Shown: piece by piece, positions 1 through 10,600 of the stretch
How positions within the stretch are numbered: the first letter of the stretch is position 1
How the letters are laid out: each line of letters begins with the position of its first letter
Assembly: GCA_003342815.1 (NCBI GenBank)
Contig: PTEX01000167.1
Coordinates: 6,042-70,041 of the forward strand
Length of the DNA stretch: 64,000 bases
Direction: 5' to 3'
Source: Eudromia elegans
Lineage: Eukaryota; Chordata; Aves; Tinamiformes; Tinamidae
The notes under the pieces: model-generated
Databases searched by the model: none
What the model was told of the DNA's origin: nothing
Seen by the model: the letters and a program-made list of their open reading frames with translations, nothing else
Made by a program: the position numbers and the translations under genes

Positions 1-1880
1 ACTTAGCTTTGGGAAGGCTCTGGGCCACTGCATGACTTCAGGAGCAGTCCTCAAATGGCAGATGCATCTTCTCCCATCTTATTTCAGACGTCCTGTTGAC
101 CGCCATCACCTATCAAACCAGAGCGCAAGTGTTCAGCCTTGTGAACAGCTCCCACTTCACCCACAATTACCCTCATCCCCAAAGAACTGTTGTTATTCTG
201 CTCACCCACACCGTGGGAAATCCTTGCTCTGCTATCAAGGCTGCCGCGACAGCCAAGGCACCTAGAAAAAACAAAAGCACCAATTAANTCATCTGTGAGG
301 CTGTGATGGCTACTCCTAGATCTACTGACACACCATTCTACACAGTGTGCCTCACCTCAAATCCACAGCTGCAAATGGAATGGACCTGCACGTCACCCAA
401 AAGAGCGGAGTAAAAGCATATTGCTGAGAGGTGTCACGGTCCGCCACGCAAAGAGAACTGAGTGCGCNCCCTCGAGGAAGCCCTTCTCACCCACTCAGGG
501 TTCTTCCAGTCCCGCAGCTTCTCCTCTCAGTGACCCCCGGCATGCTCTGCAAACATTGAAAGAGGACACCTTGAGGGGATGAAAAATATCACACCCCCAT
601 CTGCAACAGCATGCTACAACATACTTACATCTTCTGCTAGTCCATCCAGAATGCCAGCTGACACTCCACAACCGCTACGGTCACCATAGCGGCCCTAAAA
701 GCAAAATACGAGCGGGAAAGGAGGACGAGACCAGGAGGATGACACTCGAACGCTAGGTCCCGCTTTCTCTTGGGGGCTGACACTTGCCTCACTGCAATGA
801 GCTAGACTGCGAGGGACCCCATTCTGCATGTTACTCAACACCTAAGGACACAGAGGAAAAAGTCAACGAGAAAGTCCACACGCCACAATACTCTCCTTCC
901 GACAACCCTCTAGCTCGTCTTCCGAGACGGGATCCAGCTCTTTGGGGAACCCCAAAAACACTGTTCTGCCTGTGAAAAGCAAAACAATGCCTACCTGCCA
1001 GGCTAACAGCCATCTGCCCCCCCATCACACAATAAATATGTGGGTTACACATAGGCCAACCAGTTCCCGCACCAGAACATCTCTGCCACGCTCCGTACGC
1101 TACTACGGCCAACTCCCGCAGCTGCAGCAGCTCCAGCTGCACGTAGACAGCAACACGCAAAAACAGCATTGGACAGAGGATGGCGCTAGGCAAAAATGAC
1201 CTAGTGCCGCACGAAAGATACCGAGAACCAAAAAAACCCTACAACACGGCAACTACGCGGCCCTGACGCTTGGCACCAAGGCGGACGAAAGACGAGCGAT
1301 GGCACCCCCGTCACAGAAGCCGAGGAAGCCAGAGACGGCGATGGGGAGAAGGCCTTTGAAAAAGATTCAGCGAGGCGGTGATGCAGGGAGGACGACCCTG
1401 AAATGGCACCGGAAAGACACAAAAATCAAGACTGGCCTTCAAAGAGGAAGATGTGGCCTTTAAGGCCTTCTCAATGGTCAGAAATAAGAACGGTCACCAA
1501 TGGTCACAATCTGGAGATGGAGGGATGAAACACCCCCAAGCTGCATTTGCGGCGCAAGATGAGATTTGGTGGCGCTATAATGGTGACTCGGGCCGAGCGG
1601 AAAGACAAAGGATGCCTATGGCACAACCATCGCGGTATGCCNGATGCGTTCCGGAATGCAAAGAAGAGCGAGCTCGAGACCCGACCGAAACAGTGTGCAG
1701 TTACGGCGCATGCCTCAGGGACGTGGGCTGGAGCCACCTGCCCTAGCAAACCCACGCTTTCTCCTGCACAACACCTAAAACTTCACCCTCATACACCACT
1801 CGTCAGCAAGCAGCATTCATAGTAGATAAGCTGGCACTATGAGCACACAGTCAGGATAGCCTACCACTTGCTATCCCTTC
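1..1880. repeat. Macrosatellite unit 1
   Basis: Complete unit of 1,880 bp. Its first ~130 bases contain only about 3 CpG, against 17 in the corresponding part of unit 4. Isolated N calls occur near 287, 468 and 1,642. No gene is supported: the frames at 831-1,193 (minus) and 1,453-1,746 (plus) have no counterparts in the other units. Confidence 0.75.
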
Positions 1881-2376
1881 ACTTAGCTTGGGCAGAGCTC
1901 TGGGTCATCACAGGACTTCAGGAGCAGTCCTCAACTGGCTGACACCGCTTCTTCCATCTTGTTTTGGANGCTCCTTTCACCTCCGTCATCTGCCAAACCA
2001 GAGTACAAGCAGTCACTCTCATAAGAATCGGTCCCCCCCTCATCCACAAACACAGTCTCTCTCAAACTATCTTTGTGATTTTGCTCACCTGCACTGTGCC
2101 GGATCCTCACTCCACATCGGGGCTGCGATGACACTCGTGACAGCTAAAACAAACAAAAGTACTGATCAAATCAGCTGCTAGTCAGGGGTGACTCCTCCTA
2201 GATCTACTGACGCTCCATTCTATCCAGTCACTTGGCCTCGCCTCAAATCCTCAGTTATGAATGCAAAAGGCCCATGTGGTGCTCAAAAAGGCAGAGGAAA
2301 ACCAAATCACCAGAAGGTGGCCCAGGAACACACTGTCGAGTAAAAAAAAAAAAAAAAAAAAAAAAACAAAAAAACA

Positions 2377-2452
<76 letters not shown>

Positions 2453-3882
2453 AAAAAAACCCACACATCAATCAAGTGCACCGCTTCTCACCTGCTCTTG
2501 GTTCTGCCCACATGGTTTCTCCTCTTGGCAAACCCAAGTACAACCTGGCGAAAAAAAAAAACCAAACCCCAAAAAAGCACCACCTCATCTGCAACAATAC
2601 ACCACTACAACATCCTTACCTCTTTTGTGAGCTCTTCTGACACACCGACCTGCACTTCGCAGCTGCCATGCCTGCTGCGGCACCTGTAAAATCAGAACAA
2701 AATCAAGCGAGAGGGAGGGGATCGAGCGGATGCCACCCATACGCCAGGCTCCGCTTCCTCTCATGAGTGGACGCTCACCTTGCCGTGATCCTCTGGAATG
2801 GAAGGGACCCATTGGTGCCATTGCTCAGTGCCTACAGACTCAAAGGAGAAAGTCATCAAGAAAGCCCACAGACCGCATGGCTCTCCTTCCAAGAGCCCTC
2901 TAGCTCATCATCTGTTTAAGAGAGGATCCCTTCTTAAATCCAGCTCTTTTGGGAACCCTGGCACCGCTGCTGTGCATTTGAAAAACAAATCGATGCCAAC
3001 CTGCCTGACCCGCAGAAATCTGTCCCCCCCAAAATAATCAAGTGGATGACACACAGGGTGGCCTATCGCTTCCCTGAGCCGTTGCTGCCGTGCTACCCGT
3101 GCTACTACAGCCNACTCCTGCAGGCAAGGCAGCCCCAGCTTGACACAGACAAACATGGACAGAAACCATCATCAGAGAAACAGAAGAAAGCCCTATTACC
3201 ACACAGAAGATACCGAGGGCTAGAAAAATCCACGGCACAACTGTGCAGTCCTGATGTTCGGCACAGACGANGAAGAAAAGCAAATGCCGGTATCTGTGTC
3301 CAAAAGGGGCCAATGAGGCCAGAGATGGTGATGAGGAAACGGTCTTTGAGAAAGATCTGCTGCTGCAAGAACACAGGGAAGATGGCCCCAAAAGGATGCT
3401 GGAAAGGCGTGACACGAGACCGACCTCCAAAGAGGAAAAGGCAGCCAATAAGGCCTCGATGACAACAATGAAGATGAATGGCCACAAACGGCCAAGAGAC
3501 CCCAAGTCCGAGGGACACGACGCCTCCAACCCGCGTTCGCAGGACAAGATGGAATCTGTCGGCACAATGGTGACAACTCAGACAGGGCTGAAAAGCAAAG
3601 GATGCCTATGGCACTACTGGCATTGCGCTATGGCAGATGCATTCTGGAACGCAATGAACGAGAGCNAGCTCAAGATCCGAGCGAAACGCGGAACGGCTAT
3701 GATACAGACCGCGCAGATGGAGGCTGGAGCTGCCTGCCTGAGTGCTCCCACGCTTTCTCCTCTAAAAGACCCAAAATATTCGCCTCACGCGCCGCTCCTC
3801 CACAAGAGACATCCACGCTAAATGGGCTAGCACCAGATAAACATCACACCCGGCCAGACACCCCGATACCTGCCACCCCTCG
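1881..3882. repeat. Macrosatellite unit 2, with A-tract expansion
   Basis: Complete unit of 2,002 bp. The extra ~120 bp relative to its neighbours is explained by an A-rich tract at 2,342-2,458; without it the unit is about 1,885 bp. The block AAAGGATGCCTATGGC near 3,599 aligns with 1,608 in unit 1 and with a one-base variant near 5,512 in unit 3. Confidence 0.75.
2342..2458. repeat. A-rich tract, including a run of 73 A
   Basis: Runs of A at 2,342-2,366 and 2,378-2,450, broken by a few C. It sits where unit 1 reads GAGTAAAAG, so it looks like local expansion of a short A-run in one copy, not a retroposon tail. It produces spurious poly-lysine or poly-phenylalanine frames on the two strands. 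Confidence 0.9.
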
Positions 3883-5785
3883 ACTTAGCTTTGCGAGAGC
3901 ACGAGGTCACCACGAGACTTTGGGAGTCGTTCCCAATCGGCAGAGGCGTTCCCTTCTATCTTATTCGGTTCCGTTTGCCTTCGTTACCTGCTAAACCAGA
4001 GCCAGAGCGATCATCCCTGTGATGAACGGGTCCCGCCTCTACCACGTAAAAAACCCTCCCCCGAGTACAGTTGTCACTCTGCNCACCTGGATCCAGTTGT
4101 ACATATACCTCGGGATTGCGGTTGTGAGGACACCCGGGACACTTAAACGAAACAGCCGTGTGACGCTTTTGCTAGGCAGGGAGGATGAGTCCTAGAGCTA
4201 CTGACACTATTATCCTTAGGTATTGTACCTCACCTCAAATCCTCAGCTGTGACTGGAAAAGGCTGGAGCAGTACCTGAAAAGGCAAAGGAAAAGCAAATC
4301 AGAGAGGCGGCTGGCAACACTGTGCCACCCAATATCAACCTAATATGTATGTGTGGGCAGCTCCCTCTCACCTATTCTCTCTCCTTTCGCTCATGCAGAT
4401 TCTTCTNTGGGGGACCCCAAGCAAAATCTACAATGACCAAGAGAAGAGCAAACCTTGAAGAGACAAAAACAAAACAAAAAACCCCACAAAAACCCAACCG
4501 CAGCAATATCTCACTACACCACCTTGACCTCCTCCGCTGGCCAGCTAGTCCTCCGGCCTCTGCGCCCNTACAGCTCTGTCGACCACAGCACCTGTAAGAG
4601 TACAACACGAGCGAGCGAGAGGGACAACATCTGCCCAAAGACCGCCTGACGCCAGGCTCCGCGTCATCTCATGGGATGAGGCTCGCCTCGTGGCTCTCTT
4701 CTGGAAATGAGCGACCCGCTCTCTGCATTATGTGATGCCTCACCATGTACGGGCACAAAGCAAGGCGGCATCGAGAAAGCCCACGGACCGCAACGCTCAC
4801 CTTTTAACAACTTCCTAGCTCACCTTCTTAGTTAGGGCACAAAGCTTTCTTACTCCATCTCTTTTGAGAGGCCCAGGTACCCTGATCAGCATCTGAAAAA
4901 GAAAAAAAAAAAAAAAAAATTCACCCAGCATCTACCTGCCCCATCGACCAACACCCACAAACCAAAAATAAACACATCGAGTGGATTACCCACAGGCCCA
5001 CCCACCGCCGCCACGCTCTGCACGCCGCTACAGTCGACTTTGAGCGAGGCAGGTCCAGCCTGAGGCGCTGACAGACACACAAAAAGACAAATCTAGGAAA
5101 GCTCTACACAATAACCGTTAATACCACACAGAAGATACATAGGATGATGGTCCTAAGACATGAGCGCTACGCGGCCCTGACATTCAGCTTGAGGCCGGAA
5201 GAAAGTCGCAACGGGAGCGCCCGTGTAGGAAAAGGGCCGGCAAAGCCGGAGATCGCGAGGCNGAAGTCGTCGACTGAAAAAGATTTGAGATCGTGACAAC
5301 GCAGGGAAGGCAACCCTGAAAGTGTGCTGGGAAGCCATAAAATACAGACCTCTAGCGAGGAAAGAGGCCGAAAAGGCCTCAAAGACGATCGAAGATCGCT
5401 GGCCGAATACGACCGTGAGAAAGCGAGAGGGACGGAATGACCCTTAGCTGCGTTTGTGATACAAGATGGGATCTGCTGGCAGAATGATGATTGAGGCCAG
5501 GCAGAAAAACAAAGGATGCCTATAGCATGAGTGTTGCATGAGGCAGGATGTATTCTAGAACACAAAGAGCAAGAACGCTCTTAAGACCTGAACAAGACAG
5601 AGTGCAGCTACAACACACCATAGATGCACAGGCTGGAGCTGCCGGGCCGATCACACCTGTACTTTCTCCTCTGAAACACCCAAAACAGCTGCCTGACACC
5701 ACTTGGGTGCAAGAGGCATGCATACTAGAAGCTCTGGACTAGTGTGCACACACACACGAGACACCTCAGCAGCATGTATCCCTTC
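3883..5785. repeat. Macrosatellite unit 3
   Basis: Complete unit of 1,903 bp. It has a shorter A-run at 4,901-4,919. It is richer in CpG than units 1 and 2 (about 10 in the first ~130 bases). The end block with AAAGGATGCCTATAGC, GGCTGGAGCTGCC and CTTTCTCCTCTGAAA aligns clearly with units 1 and 2. Confidence 0.75.
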
Positions 5786-6610
5786 ACTTAGCTTTTGCGG
5801 CGCTCGGCACCAAGACGAGACCTCTGGAGCGGTCGTCACTGTCAAAATGCGCTCCGTTCCGTCTCGACGCGCCACNTTTGCCCTCGGCATCTGCTAACCG
5901 GCGCGCGACTAGTTGTTCCTGTGGCGGATGGTTTCTAGCTTGGCGGTGGAAAAAAGATATCCTCCAAAGTATGGCTGTGGCTCCGTTCGCTCGCGCTTTG
6001 CCAGACGGGCTCTCCGTTGCCAAGGCTGCGATGACGCCTAGAACAAACAAAATTATAGAGCGATCCTTCCGCTAGGCGGGACCGAGGACTNCTAGAACTA
6101 CAGACACTGTTATATTCAGATACTCTGCCTCACCTCACATCCTCTCTCATGACTGGAAAACGCCCGTCAGTATCTGAGGAAAGAGGAGAAACAAATCAAG
6201 AAGAGGGAGCCTGGCGTGACCTCACCACACAAAAGGAGTAAAACACACACATACATCCTCCTCTGTCTTGCTCAGACTCCGCGTTACCCCTCAGCTTCTC
6301 GGCAACCCTCCGGCAAAATCTTCAAACGTCAAAATAGCTCGCTTTGAAGCTATGAGAGAACCGCACGCCTTCTGTGATGATACCCTGCTTTACCCGGTCC
6401 GCTCATTCATCTCTGCTGTCACGACTATGGACAACTACACCTCCCCTGGTATATGTAAAAGCAAAATTGCACTTGGCAACGAGAACGGCGCTGGCAAGAT
6501 GACTGTCCTGTGCCGGGCTCGTCTTCCTCTCTCAGATCTACGCTAGGCTCGCCACGCTCCCCCGGGATGCGAGGAGCCTGCATCTCTTCATTGCTTTGCA
6601 TTTACACAGA
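5786..6610. repeat. Macrosatellite unit 4, 3'-truncated
   Basis: Only the first ~0.8 kb of the unit is present. Recognisable unit sequence continues through an AAAAGCAAAAT-like block near 6,459 and a CGCTAGG block near 6,541, then fades by about 6.6 kb, so the right border is approximate. This is the most CpG-rich copy: about 17 CpG in its first ~130 bases. Confidence 0.65.
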
Positions 6611-7690
6611 AAAAATACAGACTCATCGAGGAACCCCACTCATAACATTTCTGTTACGACTCTAAAACTCACTTTTTGAGAGCATAAACTTTTCTTCCAT
6701 TTTTTTCTTAAGCTTTCACCCTAGGGCATAGCTGCAACAACAAACAGAACACAAAAACCTATAAACTGAAACACACTGACAACGAGATCGCCCGTCTGCT
6801 CTCTCCCTGCGTCCTTCTTCATGCTGCCATTGCTAACACCTGTGTGGAAGGCAGCTTGGGGCCCAGACATGCACCCACATTAGATAGAAACGTGGAGAAA
6901 AGTCCTATGCAACCAAGGCTCTCTGGACCCATAACAACCTGAGGACCAGAAAAATCTACAAGGCCACAGTTAGACAGTTCTATGACTCTAGATAGCTCTA
7001 GAACATGGTCTGATGACTCTCCTTGGGACAGAAAATCACTATTGAAGTAAAAACAATTCACAAGCTGAAAAAAAAAGCACACCCATTGCCATTATACCTC
7101 ACTTGATAAGGCACTAGACCCCTGTTGAGCAGGGACAAAAATTCTCAAAAGCATCTGCATGGCCACCAAGTCTCCTTTACTGACCTTATTTATCTCCATC
7201 ACCAGTCAAATTAAAGCATAAAAAATGAAAACTATTAGCTACAACAGAAAAGAGTGGACACTCAGGACCTCTAAACACCCACCACTAAAGTGCTAACTCA
7301 CAAAGAGAAAAAAAAGCCCCCCCACACACTCTCCTACTACCTCATAGCTCCATCTCATACCCCTCAATAATCTTACCGTACAAGAGAGCTTATATTGTCT
7401 AAAAGCAACAAAAAAATATGGCAGAAAAGCTTAAACTTACCAATGACAGCAGTTGGGAAAACCATTCAAAGACTTCACCACCCTAAAGCAGTAAAAGCTA
7501 TTTGAAGCCCTCAGCACCAGAGCCTGGCTTTATATACCCACTAATCCCACAAACTGACCCAACCAGCAGCCTTTACGAAGGGAAGGGCTGGCTCATCACA
7601 GTCAAAAACACATACAGCTGAGCAGAGAAAATCCTTATCCTTTCCCAGGGAACTGATTAAAAAGAAAAAACCTGGGTTGGCCCAGCGGAA
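6611..7690. other. AT-rich spacer, no gene seen
   Basis: A non-tandem stretch between the macrosatellite and the 56-bp array. It is AT-rich and has short A-runs such as 7,063-7,076. No splice-bounded open frame, RNA gene or recognisable transposon was seen. The 87-aa minus frame at 6,819-7,082 has no recognisable family features. Confidence 0.6.
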
Positions 7691-10600
7691 TCTCATGTGA
7701 CGCCCAAGGTCCTGTGTGTACCTGTGGCCAGGGGAGTTCTGTGGCCTCTCATGTGCCTCCAGGACACCCTGTGCGCCCATGGCCTGGATCCCCTTGCAGC
7801 CTCCCATGCAGCCCACAGGCCCTTCCGTGTGCCCGTGAATGGACTCCCCCTGCGGGCTCCCTTGCAGCCCCCAGGACCTTCCGTGCGCCCATGGCCGCAC
7901 TCCCCCTCTGGCCTCTCGTGCAGTCCCCAGGGCCCTCCGTGCACCCATGGCCACACGCCCCCTGCTGCCTCTTGTGCGGCCACCAGGGCCCTCCGTGCGC
8001 CCGTGGCCTGACTCCCCCTGCGGCGTCTCGTGTAGCCCCCAGGACATTCCGTGCGCCCGTGGCTGGGCTCCTCCTGCAGGTTCCCGTGCAGTCGCCAGGG
8101 CCCTCTGAGCGCCCGTGGCCGGACTCTCCCTGCAGCCTCTCATGTGGCCCCCAGGGCCATCAATTCACCCGTGGACGGACTCCCACTGTAGGCTCTCGTG
8201 CGGCCACCAGGGCCCTCCGTGCGCCCGTGGCCTCCTCCCTTGTGAGGTCTCGTGCAGCCCCCAGGGCCATCTGTGCGCCCCCGGCCGGGCTCCCACTGCT
8301 CCTCCTGCAGGCTGTCGTGCGGCCCCCAGGGCCCTCCGTGCGCCTGTGGCCGGACTCTCCCTGCGGCCACTTGTGCAGCCCCAGGACCCTCTGTGCACCC
8401 GTGGCTGGACTCTCCTCCTACAGCCTCTCGTGCGGCCCCCAGGGCCCTCAATTCACCCGTGGCTGCACTCCCCCTGCAGCCTCTCGTGCAGTCCCCAGGG
8501 CCCTCTGTGTGCCCGTGGCCGGACTCCCCCTGCGGCCTCTCGTGTGGCCCCCAGGGCACTCAATTCACCCGATGATGGACTCCTCTGCGGGCTCTCGTGG
8601 AGCCCCCAGGGCCCTCCGTGTGTCCATGGTTGGACTCCCGCTGCGGGCTCTCGTGCGGCCCCCAGGGCTCCCGTGCGCCCGTGGCCGCCCCCCCCCGTGC
8701 GGTCTCTCGTGCGGCCACCAGGGCCCCCGTGCGCCGGTGGCCGGGCTCCTCCTGCAGGCTCTAGTGCAGCCCCAGAGCCATCTGTGTGCCCATGGCCAGA
8801 CTCTCACTGCGGGCTTTTGTGCGGCCACCAGGGCCCTCAATTCACCCGTAGACGGACTCCCACTGTGGGCTCTCGTTGAGCCCCCAGGGCCCGCCGTGCG
8901 TCCATGGTCGGACTCCCGCTGCGGGCTCTCGTGCGGCCGCCAGGGCCCTCCATGCACCCGTGGCCCAACTTCCCCTGCCGTGTCTCGTGCAGCCCCCAGA
9001 GCCCTCCATGCGCCCGTGGCCCGACTCCCCCTGCGGCCTCTCGTGCGGCCCCCAGGGCTCTACATGCGCCCGTGACCGGACTCCCACTGTAGGCTCTCGT
9101 GCGTCCCCCAGGGCCCTCCGTGCGCCCGTAGTCGGACTCCCCGTACGGGCCCTCGTGCAGCCGCCAGGACCCTCTGTGCACCCGTGACCGGACTCTCCCT
9201 GTAGCCTCTCATGCGGCCCCCAGGGCCCTCCGTGCGCACATAGCCGGACTCTTCCTGTGGCTACTTGTGCGTCCCCCAGGGCCCTCCGGGTGCCCGTAGC
9301 CGACTCCCCCTGCGGTGTCTCGTGCAGCCCCCAGGACCCTCTGTGCGCCCATGGTCAGACTCCCCCTGCGGCCTCTCGTGTAGCCCCCAGGACCCTCCGT
9401 GCGCCCGTGGCCAGACTCTCCCTGCGGGTTCCTGTGTGGTCACCAGGGCCCTCTGAGCGCCCGTGGTCTGACTCCCCCTGCGGCCTCTCGTGCGGCCGCC
9501 AGGGCCCCCATGCGCCCGCGGCCGCCCTCCTCCTGCGGCCTCTCGTGTGGCCCCCACGGCCATCCTTGCACCCGTGGCCCGGGCTCCTTCTGCGGCCTCT
9601 TGTGCGGCCCCAGGGCCCTCCGTACGCCCATCGCCGGACTCTCCCTGCAGCCTCTCGTGCGGCCCCCAGGGCCATCAATTCACCCGTGGACGAACTCCCG
9701 CCACGGGCTCTCATGGAGCCCCCAGGGCTCTACATGCACCCGTGGCCCGACGCCCCCTGCTGTCTCTTGTGCAGTCTCCAGGGCCCTCCGTGCACCCATA
9801 GCCCGACTCCCCGTGCAGCTTCTCGTGCGGCCACCAGGGCCCCCATGCGCCCGTGGCCAGGCTCCTCCTGCAGGCTCTCGTGCGGCCCCAGAGCCATCTG
9901 TGTGCCCATGGCCAGACTCTCCCTGCAGGCTTTCGTGCGGCCACCAGGGCCCTCAATTCACCCGTGAACGGACTCCCACTGCGGGCTCTCGTTGAGCCCC
10001 CAGGGCCCTCCATGTGTCCATGGTTGGACTCCTGCTGCAGGCTCGCGTGCGGCCCCCAGGGCCCTCCATGCACCCGTGGCCCGACTCCCCCTGCGGTGTC
10101 TCGTGCAGCCCCCAGAGCCCACCATGCGCCTGTGGCCCGACTCCCCCTGNGGCCTCTCATGTGGCCGCCAGGGCCCTACATGCGCCCGTGACCGGACTCC
10201 CACTGCGGGCTCCCTTGAGACTTCCAGGGCCCTCCGTGCGCTCGTGGCCGGACTCCCCCTGCAGCTTCCCGTGCGGTTGCCGGGGCCTTCCATGCGCCAG
10301 TGGCCGGGCTCCTCGTGCGGGCTCTCGTGCGGCCCCAGGGCCCGCTGTGCGCGCATGGCCGGACTCTCCCTGCAGCCTCTCGTGTGGCCGCCAGGGCCCT
10401 CTGTGCACCCGTGGCCAGACTCCCACTGTGGGCCTCTCGTGCGGCCCCCAGGGCCCTCCGTGCCCCCGTAGTCAGACTCCCCCTGCGGCTACTCATGCAG
10501 CCCCCAGGGCCCTCTGTGTGCCCGTAGCCGGACTCCCCCTGCGGTGTCTCGTGCAGCCCCCAGGACCCTCTGTGCATCCATGGTCGGACTCCCCCTGCGG

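Larger units (their letters stand above)
1..6610. repeat. ~1.9 kb macrosatellite, about 3.4 diverged tandem copies
   Basis: Four landmarks beginning ACTTAGCTT occur at 1, 1,881, 3,883 and 5,786, giving periods of 1,880, 2,002 and 1,903 bp. Each is followed by the same ordered blocks: a GGAGCAGTCCTCA-like block, a CAAACCAGAG-like block, a CTCCTAGA(T/G)CTACTGACA block about 300 bp in, a TCACCTCA..TC block, and near the unit end AAAGGATGCCTATGGC followed by GGCTGGAGC and CTTTCTCCT. The copies are strongly diverged from one another. Open frames inside are short and not shared between copies, so I see no conserved protein. I do not recognise the family. The start of the unit is an arbitrary choice; the array may continue left of the window. 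Confidence 0.85.

Noticed and set aside
2232..2689. Lysine-rich frames (plus strand) and phenylalanine-rich frames (minus strand)
   Set aside because: They are produced by the A-rich tract at 2,342-2,458.
7714..9075. 453-aa open frame and many similar frames on both strands to 14,283
   Set aside because: They are translations of the GC-rich 56-bp minisatellite, occur in all frames, and lack a start context, splice sites or a domain.
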